Notes: a model not told the origin generated them from the letters alone. 64,000 bases of DNA from Streptomyces griseocarneus (GCF_014655595.1 NZ_BNBL01000001.1:474310-538309), one strand, 5' to 3'; counted from the stretch's first letter, positions 19,128 through 27,792 are shown. A program made the numbers and translations.

Positions 19128-20629
19128 CCCTCCAGGTGCCCCAGCACGGAGCGGACCGCCCGGTCCACGGCGTCGCGCGCCGCGTCGGTGTGGTCGAGCG
19201 TCTCGAAGCCGTGGTGGCCGAGCGGCACGTCGACCACCTCGACGGCGGCCTCGCAGCCGGCGGCCGCGGTCAGGAACTCCTCGATCGTGGCCGCGATCTC
19301 CGGGCGCTCCAGCTCCACCCGGGTCAGCACGAACGGCAGGCGGCCCGCGGCGGGCAGCGCCGCCGCCGGACGGAAGCGCGACGCGCCCATGCCCCAATTC
19401 GGCAGCGGCGCGAGGATCGGGTAGGTCGCCGCCACGCAGCGCAGCCACGGCGGGGGCGCGGAGAGCCAGTCCGCCGACAGCAGCCCGCCGCCGGAGAAGA
19501 ACCACACCGCGACGCGGTCCGCGTCGACGCGCGGATCGGCCCGTACGAGCTCGACCGCCGCGGCGACGTCCTCGGCGGCGCGCCCATAGTCGGTGATGTC
19601 GTGCAGCCGGTGGTCCAGGGTCACGCCGACCGCTCCCAGGCTCGCCGTGTACCGGCCGTAGCCGACGAAGGCCGGCCAGTCGCGCGGTGCCGGCTCCACG
19701 CCGGCCGGGACCGGGCCGCCGTGGACGAACACCACCGCCGGACGGGGGCCGTCGGCGTCGGGCAGGTAGAGGTCGACGTGCCCCGTCCGCTCACGCGGCC
19801 GCTCGGGTACGTCGATGAGGAACGGCCGCTGGTGGGCGGCCGGCTCGCACGCCGTCGCGGCCAGCCGGTATCCCTCTCCTTCGGCGGCCCGGAGCAGGAC
19901 GCCGGCCAGCTCGCCGGGGGTGGAGAGCATCGGCCAGTGCCCGGTGTGGAGTTCGAAGAAGCCCACCCGGGGGTCGGCGAGCGCCTGCAGGCGGGGGTCC
20001 CCGAGCCTCACCAGCGACTCGACCGTCTCGATGCTGGAGCCGTTGCCCGTGCACAGGATGCCGGTCGTCGGCAGCTGGGAGAGCGCCTCCGGCAGCCGGA
20101 GCGGCTGGGTGAGCGTGCCCGCCGGCTGCGGTGCGGCCAGCTCGGTCAGCCGTGCCAGCGCGTCGGCGGGGACGCCGGTGGTGCTGCCCCAGCGCTGCCA
20201 CTCCTGCGCGGCCGGCGGGAGGATCCGCCAGTCGCCCTGTCCGCCCTGCCCGGCCGGGGCCGGCAGCCGGCCGGCGACCGCCGGGAGTTGCTGGAGGGCC
20301 GGGGCGCCGTCCTGGGGCATGACCGTGTCCAGGTAGACGATGCGGGAGACCCGCTCCGGGCGCCGGCCGACGGCGCCGAGCACCGGGTGGACGCCGTAGC
20401 AGTGCCCCACCAGCACCACCTCGGGCGCGTCCACCTCGTCGATCAGCCGCACCACGTCCTCGATGTGCGTCCCGAGGTCCGTGCCGGGCCCCGCCAGGTG
20501 GCGGCGCTCGCCCATGCCGGTGAGCGTCACCGGATGCGCCTCGGCCCCCGACTCCCGCAGCCGCGCGGCCACGTCGTCCCAGACCCAGCCGCCGGTGTGG
20601 GCGCCCGCCACCAGAATGAATGCCGTCAT
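19124..20629 (-). CDS. Fused double alpha/beta hydrolase
   Basis: A 501-residue protein made of two hydrolase folds. Domain 1 (about 1-260) resembles EstC/hydroxynitrile-lyase type esterases: FILVAGAHTGGWVWDD at the start, the nucleophile elbow VLVGHCYGV with Cys77 where Ser is usual, and a catalytic-type His in HTGHWPM. Domain 2 (about 275-500) has an oxyanion HGGP motif (FVHGGPVPAG), the elbow VWFFSGGGLLS with a Ser near residue 378, and GHHGFETLDHTDAA near the end. Function is unknown; ester, lactone or thioester cleavage is possible. AGGAGAGG precedes the ATG. The promoter has a MerR-type 19-bp spacer, so the divergent MerR regulator very probably controls it. A role in opening the siderophore trilactone is only a guess from adjacency. 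Confidence 0.75.
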   Translation of the reverse strand: MTAFILVAGAHTGGWVWDDVAARLRESGAEAHPVTLTGMGERRHLAGPGTDLGTHIEDVVRLIDEVDAPEVVLVGHCYGVHPVLGAVGRRPERVSRIVYLDTVMPQDGAPALQQLPAVAGRLPAPAGQGGQGDWRILPPAAQEWQRWGSTTGVPADALARLTELAAPQPAGTLTQPLRLPEALSQLPTTGILCTGNGSSIETVESLVRLGDPRLQALADPRVGFFELHTGHWPMLSTPGELAGVLLRAAEGEGYRLAATACEPAAHQRPFLIDVPERPRERTGHVDLYLPDADGPRPAVVFVHGGPVPAGVEPAPRDWPAFVGYGRYTASLGAVGVTLDHRLHDITDYGRAAEDVAAAVELVRADPRVDADRVAVWFFSGGGLLSADWLSAPPPWLRCVAATYPILAPLPNWGMGASRFRPAAALPAAGRLPFVLTRVELERPEIAATIEEFLTAAAGCEAAVEVVDVPLGHHGFETLDHTDAARDAVDRAVRSVLGHLEG

Positions 20630-20692
20630 GAACCTCTCCTCGCTCGCCTCACGTCCGCGGGACTGCCGAACCGGCCGTCCGCGCTCGCCGGT

Positions 20693-20723
20693 ACGGTAAG
20701 AACTCCTGCTGGGGGAGGTTCAA
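20693..20723 (-). promoter_or_regulatory. MerR-type promoter/operator with 19-bp spacer for the double hydrolase
   Basis: Read on the minus strand: -35 TTGAAC (20723-20718), a 19-bp spacer, -10 TACCGT (20698-20693). The spacer is inside an imperfect dyad bounded by GAAC and GTTC (20700-20721). An over-long spacer with a dyad is the hallmark of MerR-activated promoters. The element ends 3 bp before the GTG of the merR-family gene, so it may also govern autoregulation. Confidence 0.75.
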
Positions 20724-20726
20724 GTC

Positions 20727-21686
20727 GTGTCACCTGACGGAATGTGGAGCATCGGAGAGCTCGCCGAACACGCGGGCGTCACCGTCAAGACCGTCCGCTT
20801 CTACTCCGATCGAGGCCTGCTGCCCGAGGCGCGCCGCAGCGGCGGCGGCCACCGCCGGTACGGCCCCGAGGCCCTGGACCGGCTGCGCCTGATCCGCTCC
20901 CTGCGCACCCTGGACCTGCCGGTGGCGGACGTGAGCCTGATCCTCGACCGGGAGGACGCGCTGGAGGACGTCGTCGCGGACCGGCTGCGCGAGCTCGGCT
21001 CGCACCTGTCCGCCCTGCGCTGGCGGGAGGCCGCCCTCCGGCTGCTCCAGGACTGCACCCCGGCCGAGCGCGCCGAACGGCTGCGCCTGATCGGCGCGGT
21101 GACCTCCCCGCCCAGCACGGCCGCGCTGGCACGCTTCTGGCGGCGCTGGCTGCCCCCCAGGCTCCCGGCCCGGGTGGTCTCCGCCGTCCTCGAACGGTCG
21201 GTTCCGCAGCCTCCCGACGATCCCAGCCCGGCCCAGGTGCTGGCCTTCGCCCACCTGCACGCCCTCGTCACCGGCGACTGCGGCGGAGGCGACCACTGCC
21301 GGCCCGTGGTGCACCAACCCGACAGCGGATACCGTCCGGCCGTGCTCTACGACGGGCTCGTCGAGGCGTTCGCGCTGGCCTCGCCGCACCTGCTGGCACA
21401 GCGGTCACCGGGGCAGGGCGAGGCGCTCGACTGCTTCGTCGACGCCCATGCCCGCGCTAGCGGCGCCAAGGACACCCCCGCCTTCCGCCGCCGGCTCGGC
21501 GAGCAGCTCGCCACGGAGCCCCGCATCGACCGCTACTGGCAGCTCACCGCCGAGCTGACCGGCCCCTCGCGACCGACCCCCGGGGCCTGTCACGACTGGC
21601 TCCACGCCGCCCTGGACACCCAGACCGCCCGGTCCCGCCTGAACCGCCCGTCCCCGCCCGGGCGTTTCAGTAGCCCGCGGGCCTGA
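20727..21686 (+). CDS. MerR family transcriptional regulator
   Basis: A 319-residue protein. The N-terminal winged helix-turn-helix is clear: WSIGELAEHAGVTVKTVRFY, then SDRGLLPEARR and GHRRYGPEALDRLRLIRSLR. The linking coiled-coil helix runs to about residue 120, with LRELGSHLSALRWREAALRLL. The remaining 200 residues form an effector region without a motif I recognise, much longer than in metal-responsive MerR proteins. A small-molecule ligand is therefore more likely than a metal, and no metal-binding Cys cluster is seen, although there is a CGGGDHC segment. GTG at 20727 follows GGGGGAGG. It is divergent from the double hydrolase, its probable target. Confidence 0.9.
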   Translation: MSPDGMWSIGELAEHAGVTVKTVRFYSDRGLLPEARRSGGGHRRYGPEALDRLRLIRSLRTLDLPVADVSLILDREDALEDVVADRLRELGSHLSALRWREAALRLLQDCTPAERAERLRLIGAVTSPPSTAALARFWRRWLPPRLPARVVSAVLERSVPQPPDDPSPAQVLAFAHLHALVTGDCGGGDHCRPVVHQPDSGYRPAVLYDGLVEAFALASPHLLAQRSPGQGEALDCFVDAHARASGAKDTPAFRRRLGEQLATEPRIDRYWQLTAELTGPSRPTPGACHDWLHAALDTQTARSRLNRPSPPGRFSSPRA

Positions 21687-22044
21687 CCAGACCCGTCTCG
21701 TACGCGAACACCGCCGCCTGCGTACGGTCGCGCAGCCCCAGCTTCATGAGGATCCGCCCCACATGGGTCTTCACCGTCTGCTCGGCCAGCACCAGACCCT
21801 CGGCCATCTCGCCGTTCGACAGGCCCTGGGCGATCAGGGACAGCACCTCGGTCTCCCGCTCCGTCAGGGCACCCACGCGGTCCTTGAGCGGGGCGCGCGG
21901 GGTGGAGCCCGTCATGCGGGAGAACTCGGCGATCAGCCGCTTGGTGATGTTCGGGGCCGGCAGGGCGTCACCGGCCGCCACCACCCGGACCGCCTCGGCG
22001 AGTTCCTCCGCCGAGGCGTCCTTCAGCAGGAAGCCCGACGCGCC
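21667..22044 (-). pseudogene. Truncated LuxR-family response regulator (receiver domain mostly lost)
   Basis: The frame reads GASGFLLKDASAEELAEAVRVV (end of a receiver domain with the conserved Lys region), then a linker and a complete LuxR helix-turn-helix: LTERETEVLSLIAQGLSNGEMAEG and QTVKTHVGRILMKLGLRDR. Everything upstream of GASGF, including the phospho-acceptor Asp, is missing. The codon before Gly is the TAG stop (22045-22047) of the acyltransferase gene, in the same frame. The only possible internal start is a GTG at 21984 without a ribosome binding site. This looks like a 3' remnant left by a deletion or insertion. It overlaps the merR-family gene end by 20 bp, tail to tail. Confidence 0.85.
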
Positions 22045-23208
22045 CTAGGCACGCCGTGCCGTCGCCACCGGGGCGGGGCGTCCCTCGCGCACCACCGTGC
22101 TGCCGCCCCGCCTCCGCCCCTGCTCGAACCGGCGGAACACCGCCCAGCACCCCAGCAGTGCCACCGCGAACGCCGGCAGCCAGGCCAGCCGGGCGAGCGC
22201 CCAGCCGAAGCCGTCCGGGACGGTGTGCAGGCCGGGCAGGTCACCGCCCGCCGCCAGAGCGAGCGCGGTGACGCCCATCATGGCCGTCTGGTGCCAGAGG
22301 AAGACCGTCATCGCCGACAGGTTCACCAGGGCCACGGCCGCCCAGGCCGCCGGGCGCCGCAGCACCCGCCGCAGCGGGCCGAGCAGCAGCAGGGCCGCCC
22401 CGCACTGGGCGAGGCCGAAGGCGACGGCCGCGAGGGTGGGCGGGTTGAGGTTGGAGATCCGGGCGCCGGGCACCCCGACCATGGACGCCGGGTAGCCGGC
22501 CCACAGGACGAGCGCGGCGGTGGCGGCCGCGCCGCCGGCCAGCAGCGCCCAGCCCGTCGTACGGCCCGACAGGCGGCCGCGCGACCAGGCCGCGCCCAGG
22601 CAGTACGGCACCAGCCAGCCGGCCGCCACGTTGATCCACCCCAGCCACCCCGGCCCGCCCAGCGCGAACCGGGCGAGGTCGACGTGCAGGACCACGGCGA
22701 GCGGCCACAGCGGGTGCAGCCGGGCGACCAGGGGCGTCGCCGCCGTCAGCGCGGAGAACACCAGCAGGAACCACAGCGGCGAGAGCACCAGCTTGACCAG
22801 CGTGTGCACCGTGTCCGCTCCGACGCCCGACGCCAGCAGCGCGCCCGTCACCACGGCCCACACCGCCAGCACCGCGGCCACCGGCCGGAACAGCCGGGTC
22901 AGCCGGGCGCCGAGCCACCGCCCGTACGTCGTGCCCCGCGCACGGGCCGAGTGGTAACTGCCCGCCCCCACCTGACCGCCGACCAGGAAGAAGACGGCCA
23001 GCGTCTGGAAGAGCCAGGACACGGGGGTGAGTTCCGGCAGGTGCCGGAGCGGGCTGGCGCCGCGCAGCGTGCCGCCGTCGGCGACCAGGGCCGTCACCAG
23101 CCAGTGACCGAGCACCACGCCCAGGATGGCGGAGGCGCGCAGGGCGTCCACGGCCCGGTCGCGGCCGGGCGGCGTCGCGGAGTCGATCCGCCGGATGAGT
23201 TCACGCAT
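22045..23208 (-). CDS. Acyltransferase family membrane protein (acyltransferase 3 / OafA-like)
   Basis: A 387-residue integral membrane protein. The start MRELIRRIDSATPPGRDRAVDALRAS is followed by AILGVVLGHWLVTAL and about ten hydrophobic helices. Typical acyltransferase-3 features are the N-terminal R-x-x-x-x-D-x-LRA motif, the H in helix 1 and FFLVGGQVGAGSYHS. The family moves acyl groups from the cytoplasm to sugars, lipids or antibiotics at the membrane. The ATG at 23208 is chosen because homologues begin near this point, but its ribosome binding site is weak. Its stop codon is the point where the response-regulator remnant begins. It is divergent from the GNAT gene. Confidence 0.82.
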   Translation of the reverse strand: MRELIRRIDSATPPGRDRAVDALRASAILGVVLGHWLVTALVADGGTLRGASPLRHLPELTPVSWLFQTLAVFFLVGGQVGAGSYHSARARGTTYGRWLGARLTRLFRPVAAVLAVWAVVTGALLASGVGADTVHTLVKLVLSPLWFLLVFSALTAATPLVARLHPLWPLAVVLHVDLARFALGGPGWLGWINVAAGWLVPYCLGAAWSRGRLSGRTTGWALLAGGAAATAALVLWAGYPASMVGVPGARISNLNPPTLAAVAFGLAQCGAALLLLGPLRRVLRRPAAWAAVALVNLSAMTVFLWHQTAMMGVTALALAAGGDLPGLHTVPDGFGWALARLAWLPAFAVALLGCWAVFRRFEQGRRRGGSTVVREGRPAPVATARRA

Positions 23209-23343
23209 GGCCGGATCGTGCGTCGCGCACGCCCCGGACCGCGTCGCACCGAAGAGCTCACTTGCGCGTGCTACCTGGGTATCACCGGTAGGGGGTACGA
23301 GCGGCAGGGGATGCGGCCGTGGGGGAGGGGGCAGGATGCCGGC

Positions 23344-23874
23344 ATGGTGACCACCCTGCGAACGCCCCGACTGACGCTGCGCCGTTGGCGCGAGGACGAC
23401 GTCGCCCCCATGGCGGCCATCAACGCCGACCCCGAGGTGATGCGCTGGGTCGGCGACGGGTCCGTGCACGACCGGGCCCGGACCGAGGCCGGGATCGCCG
23501 CGTGGGAGCGGGAGTGGGAGGAACGCGGCGTGGGGCCGTTCGCCGTCGAGGACCGCGGATCCGGCCGGCTGGCCGGCATGGCGGGCCTGTCCGTGCCCGC
23601 CTTCCTGCCGGAGATCCTGCCCGCCGTGGAGATCGGCTGGCGGTTCGGGCGGCCGTACTGGGGGCGGGGACTGGCCACCGAGGCGGCGCGCGCCGTGCTG
23701 GACTTCGCGCTGCGCGACCGCGGGCTGGCCAGAGTGGTCGGCGTGCACGCGGTGGGCAACGCCGCCTCCGCGGCGATCATGCGCAAGCTGGGCATGCGGC
23801 CCGAGCGCGAGACGACGCACCCGGCGTACGGGCTGCCCCTGTGCGTGCACGTCATCGAGACGCGCTGCTCATGA
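23344..23874 (+). CDS. GNAT family N-acetyltransferase (RimJ/RimL-like)
   Basis: A 176-residue enzyme beginning TLRTPRLTLRRWREDDVAPM, the usual opening of RimJ/RimL-type acetyltransferases. The acetyl-CoA binding motif A is in EIGWRFGRPYWGRGLATEAA (R/Q-x-x-G-x-G/A type), followed by VVGVHAVGNAASAAIMRKLGM, the conserved N-x-x-S/A..KLGF motif. The family acetylates protein N-termini, amino sugars or amino acids; the substrate cannot be read here. A GA/G-rich stretch (GGGGGAGGGGG) precedes the ATG. It is divergent from the acyltransferase gene. Confidence 0.88.
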   Translation: MVTTLRTPRLTLRRWREDDVAPMAAINADPEVMRWVGDGSVHDRARTEAGIAAWEREWEERGVGPFAVEDRGSGRLAGMAGLSVPAFLPEILPAVEIGWRFGRPYWGRGLATEAARAVLDFALRDRGLARVVGVHAVGNAASAAIMRKLGMRPERETTHPAYGLPLCVHVIETRCS

Positions 23875-24014
23875 CCGGGGCGCGCCGCGCGTGACCGGGG
23901 CGCCCCGCCGGGCGCCCGCGGCAGGCGGACTCACCCGTTCGGCCGCAGCGCAGGTGCCGGGGGCCGGGGCGGCCACCAGCGTGGAGGGCAGCGCGCCGCG
24001 ATTCAGGAGGGCCC

Positions 24015-25322
24015 ATGTCCGTGCACTTTGCCGAGCGGGAGTCGGGCGACCCGGCGGGCGACCCGTCCGGCGATCCGGCGTCGCCGCGCACCGCCGGGCC
24101 GCTGGCCGCCGCCGGGCTCGGCACCCACGGGCAGGTCCCCGGCATCCTCGAGGCGGCGCGGGACGAGGCCGTCCGGGCGATCGCCGCCGGCGACTACCAC
24201 AGCCTGGCGGCGACCGACGGCGGCCGGCTCCTGGCCGCCGGGCTGGACGAGGACGGGCAGGTGACGGGCATCGTGGCCGCGGCGAGCGGCAAGCCCGTCG
24301 CCCTGGTGGCCGCCGGCAGCTTCCACAGCCTGGCCGTCGCCCGGGACGGCCGGCTCCTCGCCGCCGGCAAGGACCACAACGACCAGGTCTCCGGGATCCT
24401 CGCGGCGGCCAGGGACCGGCGGGTCACGGCGGCCGACGGCGGCACCGTGCACTCGGTGGCGGCGACCGACGAGGGCGAGCTGCTCGCGGCGGGGCACGAC
24501 GGGGACGGCCAGGTGTCGGGAATCCTGGCGGCCGCCCGGGGGCGGCGGATCGCCGCCGTGGCCGCCGGGGACTTCCACACGCTGGCCGTGACCCAGGACG
24601 GCCGGCTGATCGCGGCCGGACGGGACGAGGACGGCCAGGTGTCGGGGATCCTGGCCGCCGCCCGCGACAAGAAGGTCGTCGCCGTCTCGGCCGCCGCCCT
24701 GCAGAGCCTGGCGCTGACCGACGACGGGCAGCTGCTGGCGGCGGGCCGGGACGGCAACAACCAGGTCTCGGGGCTGCTGAGGGAGGCCCAGGGCCGCCGG
24801 ATCGGCGCCGTGGCGGCCGGCAGCCTGCACAGCCTGGCGGTGACCCTGGACGGAGAGCTGCTGGCCGCCGGGAAGGACGGGGACACCCAGGTCTCGGGCA
24901 TCCTGGCGGCGGTCGCGGACCGGCACGTCACGCTGGTCGCGGCGGGCGGCTTCCACAGCCTGGCCGTGGTGTCCCCCGACGGGCCGAGGGGGCGCACGGT
25001 CGGCGCCGACTTCCGCCGGGCGGCGGGCCCGGACGGGGGGTGCTCACTGCGCCTGGTGCCCGGGCACGAGGGCCTCGACGGCCTCGTCGACGTGACCCTC
25101 GAGCTCGGCGGGGCGGCCCAGGAGTTCCGGGTCAGGGAGGGCGCGGCGGTACGGATGGTGGTGGAGGAGCGGGAGCGGGTGCTGGGGGAGGGGGCGCTGT
25201 ACTTCACCTACGACGAGGCCACCGGCGTGGTCGGCGTCGACACCCGGGCCAGCCGCTTCCCCTCGCACCTGACGTGCACCTCGCACGGGGCGAACCGGTT
25301 CACGTTCACGTGGCACAAGTGA
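24015..25322 (+). CDS. RCC1-repeat beta-propeller protein
   Basis: A 435-residue protein with no signal peptide. Residues about 30-325 contain seven repeats of about 41 residues with the pattern LLAAGxDxxxQVSGILAAAxxxxVxAVAAGxFHSLAVTxDG, an RCC1/BLIP-II-like propeller. The third and fifth repeats are degenerate at the HSL position. The last 110 residues form a separate domain of unknown type: charged, beta-rich by eye, with VTLELGGAAQEFRV. The ATG follows AGGAGG (24005-24010). Function is unknown; such propellers usually bind proteins. The gene ends tail-to-tail with the MBL-fold hydrolase gene, with a 17-bp overlap. Confidence 0.82.
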   Translation: MSVHFAERESGDPAGDPSGDPASPRTAGPLAAAGLGTHGQVPGILEAARDEAVRAIAAGDYHSLAATDGGRLLAAGLDEDGQVTGIVAAASGKPVALVAAGSFHSLAVARDGRLLAAGKDHNDQVSGILAAARDRRVTAADGGTVHSVAATDEGELLAAGHDGDGQVSGILAAARGRRIAAVAAGDFHTLAVTQDGRLIAAGRDEDGQVSGILAAARDKKVVAVSAAALQSLALTDDGQLLAAGRDGNNQVSGLLREAQGRRIGAVAAGSLHSLAVTLDGELLAAGKDGDTQVSGILAAVADRHVTLVAAGGFHSLAVVSPDGPRGRTVGADFRRAAGPDGGCSLRLVPGHEGLDGLVDVTLELGGAAQEFRVREGAAVRMVVEERERVLGEGALYFTYDEATGVVGVDTRASRFPSHLTCTSHGANRFTFTWHK

Positions 25323-26313
25323 GCACCCGCGACGCCCCCACCGGCAGGTCCCACAGGTCCCCCCGGGGCCGCCCGGTCGCCTCCCAGGCCGCCCGCACCC
25401 GGCGCAGCGGCTCCAGCGGCGGCTCGGCGGACAGCAGGAACGTCGCCCAGTGCATGGGGGCCATCGCCCGGGCGCCGAGGTCCGCGCAGGCCCGCACGGC
25501 CTCCTCCGGGTCCGTGTGCACCGGCCCCAGCATCCAGCGCGGGTCGTACGCGCCGATGGGCAGCAGGGCCAGGTCGATGCCGGGGTAGCGCTCGCCGATG
25601 CGCTCGAACCAGTGGCCGTAGCCGGTGTCGCCCGCGAAGTACACCCGCCGCCCGTCCGGCGCGGTGATCACCCAGCCGCCCCACAGCGAGCGGCAGGTGT
25701 CGGTCAGGGTGCGCTTGCTCCAGTGGTGGGCCGGCACGAAGTCGAAGCGGACCGGCCCGGCCGGGCCGGGCAGCTCCACGGCCTCCCACCAGTCCAGCTC
25801 GGTGACGCGGGTGAAGCCCCGGCGGCGGGCCCAGGCGGCCAGGCCCGCCGGGAGCAGCAGGTGGGTGTCGCGGGGCAGCCGCTTGAGGGTGGGGGCGTCG
25901 AGGTGGTCGTAGTGGTTGTGGCTGATGACGACCGCGTCGACGCGGGGCAGGTTCTCCCACGGCACGCCGACCGGGGTCACCCGGGGCGGGGTGCCCAGGA
26001 TCCGGCGCGACCAGACGGGGTCGGTCAGGACCGTCAGGCCCCCCGTGGCGACGACCCAGCTCGCGTGGCCCGCCCAGGTCACGGCCGTGGCGTCGGCGTC
26101 GACGCGGGGCAGCGGGCCCGGCTCGACCGGCAGGCCGGCCAGGTCCCGCAGCGACTCGGCGCTGGGCCGCAGCCGCCCCTCGCGCGCGAGCCGGGCCAGG
26201 GTTCTGACGCCCGGCAGCGGAGCGGTGAGGCGGTCGGTGAACGACCGGGGCCAGGTGCGGACCTCGCCGAGCGGACGGGGCTCCGCGAGGGGGCGCTCGG
26301 TCTGTTCGGTCAT
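25306..26313 (-). CDS. MBL-fold metallohydrolase (UlaG/NAPE-PLD-like)
   Basis: A 335-residue metallo-beta-lactamase-fold protein. Metal motif ISHNHYDHLD (HxHxDH) is preceded by VTWAGHASWVVATGGLTVLTDPVWS, the opening strand typical of the UlaG/NAPE-PLD branch. Later ligands sit in VPAHHWSKRT, YFAGDTGYGHW and MAPMHWATF. The branch cleaves phosphodiester or lactone bonds with zinc. The ATG at 26313 is preferred because GGAG lies 6 nt upstream; an ATG four codons earlier (26325) has no site. It is cytoplasmic and the substrate is unknown. It lies downstream of the aminotransferase-like gene on the same strand, 82 bp away. Confidence 0.85.
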   Translation of the reverse strand: MTEQTERPLAEPRPLGEVRTWPRSFTDRLTAPLPGVRTLARLAREGRLRPSAESLRDLAGLPVEPGPLPRVDADATAVTWAGHASWVVATGGLTVLTDPVWSRRILGTPPRVTPVGVPWENLPRVDAVVISHNHYDHLDAPTLKRLPRDTHLLLPAGLAAWARRRGFTRVTELDWWEAVELPGPAGPVRFDFVPAHHWSKRTLTDTCRSLWGGWVITAPDGRRVYFAGDTGYGHWFERIGERYPGIDLALLPIGAYDPRWMLGPVHTDPEEAVRACADLGARAMAPMHWATFLLSAEPPLEPLRRVRAAWEATGRPRGDLWDLPVGASRVLTCAT

Positions 26314-26395
26314 CTGGGGCTCCATTCGTGGGGAACCGGAACCTTCAGGGCGCGGCGCGGCGGGCGCGGCCGCGCGCTCCCCGACCGACGGTAGA

Positions 26396-27604
26396 TCAGG
26401 AAACGGCCAGTTCACTGAACACCGTTCCAAAAGTGGACAACGCCTCCGCGACGTCCGGCCGCGCGAGGGGGTCCGGCGCGTCGAGGGCGCGCCGGCGCCC
26501 CTCCTCGGCGGCGCCGAGCAGCGGTGGCGTGGACAGCCGCACCCGCAGCGCGTCGGGGGCGTCGCCGAAGCGGTGGCCGCCCGGGACCAGGTGGCCGAGC
26601 GCCGCGCTCAGGTGGGCCTCCAGCTCGACGGAGTCGGTGATGCCGCGGGCGGCCAGGGCGTCGCGCTGCTCACCGAGGTCGGCGTAGAGGTGGGGGCCGG
26701 TTTGCGGCGGCCGGCACAGCACCCCGGCCGCGTCCAGCCGCTCGCGGGCGGCTGCGCCCAGGAGCCCGTACAGCCGGGCGGTGGCGGCGGTGCGCGCGCG
26801 GACGGGGCCGGGCTCGGCCAGCGCGTAGCGCGCGGCGGCGGCGACGGGCGGCGCCAGTTCCGCCCGCAGGGCCGTCAGGAGCGAGGTGGCGCGGGCGAGC
26901 AGGGCGGGGCCGGTGCCGCCGGAGGGGAAGCGGGCCACGGCGGCCGGCCAGGCCGCGGGGGTGAAGGGGCCCGCGAGGTCGGTGAGGACGACGACCCGGT
27001 CGGGGTACATCTCGGCGGGGCTGACGAAGACCGTCTCGTGCGGGTCGTGGAGGGTGTCGCGCCAGGTCTCGTCGCTGACGACCGTCAGCTCCTCGGCGGC
27101 CGCCGCCTCGCAGACCTCGTGCAGGATCTCGGGCGGCGCGACGGTGCCGGTGGTGTCGTCGGCGACGGACAGCACCAGGAAGCGCGGCCGCCCGCCCTCC
27201 GCGCGGATCCGCCGCACGGTCTCCAGCAGCGCGAACGGGTCGGGCACGCCGCCGCACTCGGCCGGCACGCCCACGTGGTAGGCCAGCCGCCCGGCCAGGC
27301 GGGCGAGCGGGCTGTAGGAGGCGGCGCAGGGCCGGGTCAGCAGCACCTCGCCGCCCGCCGAGGCGAACAGGGCCAGCAGCAGGGGCTGCGCGCCGGGGGA
27401 GGCGACGACCAGGCCGGGCTCGCACGGCAGGCCGCGCCGGGTCCAGTAGCCGCACGCGGCCGCGCGCAGCGCGGGCCCGCCGCCGACCGGCTCGGGGGCG
27501 GAGTCCGCGGCCGCCTCCGCCAGCCGTCCGGCGAGTTCCGGCAGCACGGGCAGTCCGCGCTCGGGGGCCGGGAGGGCGGAGAGCGCCGCAGTATCCCGCT
27601 GCAT
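26396..27604 (-). CDS. Aminotransferase-fold (class I/II) protein lacking lysine
   Basis: A 402-residue protein with the layout of fold-type I aminotransferases: VVASPGAQPLLLALFA (cofactor phosphate region), LLTRPCAASYSPLARLAG, VLSVADDTTGTVAPPEIL, and VVSDETWRD, where the Asp normally contacts the PLP ring nitrogen. At the point where the Schiff-base Lys is expected, the sequence reads VVVLTDLAGPFTPAAW with no Lys. I find no lysine anywhere in the translation from this start. It therefore cannot form the usual internal aldimine and may be a pseudo-enzyme. The ATG at 27604 is chosen for GGAGGT upstream; a longer N-terminus is unlikely. It is divergent from the methyltransferase gene. Confidence 0.75.
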   Translation of the reverse strand: MQRDTAALSALPAPERGLPVLPELAGRLAEAAADSAPEPVGGGPALRAAACGYWTRRGLPCEPGLVVASPGAQPLLLALFASAGGEVLLTRPCAASYSPLARLAGRLAYHVGVPAECGGVPDPFALLETVRRIRAEGGRPRFLVLSVADDTTGTVAPPEILHEVCEAAAAEELTVVSDETWRDTLHDPHETVFVSPAEMYPDRVVVLTDLAGPFTPAAWPAAVARFPSGGTGPALLARATSLLTALRAELAPPVAAAARYALAEPGPVRARTAATARLYGLLGAAARERLDAAGVLCRPPQTGPHLYADLGEQRDALAARGITDSVELEAHLSAALGHLVPGGHRFGDAPDALRVRLSTPPLLGAAEEGRRRALDAPDPLARPDVAEALSTFGTVFSELAVS

Positions 27605-27792
27605 CCGCACGTACCTCCGTACCTCACCCGGGGTCTTGCGCCCACCTTCGCAGATCACGGCGCGCGGGGCCGGGCCGACACGGGCGGGCGGGTGAGGAGC
27701 CGTCCCGGATGGCAAGACGGGGCTCTCGCGATACGAGACGACGCGCGTACGGTGAAAGGCGCCTCACGTCACGACGGAGCGAAGGGACCACC

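Noticed and set aside
19124..20629. Enterobactin esterase (Fes/IroE) beside the siderophore genes
   Set aside because: Neither hydrolase half shows the Fes-type arrangement that I know, and the gene is under a MerR-type promoter without an iron box. Kept only as a speculation in the feature entry.
21667..21984. Functional small LuxR-type regulator starting at GTG 21984
   Set aside because: There is no ribosome binding site, and the sequence upstream in the same frame is clearly the end of a receiver domain, which shows truncation.
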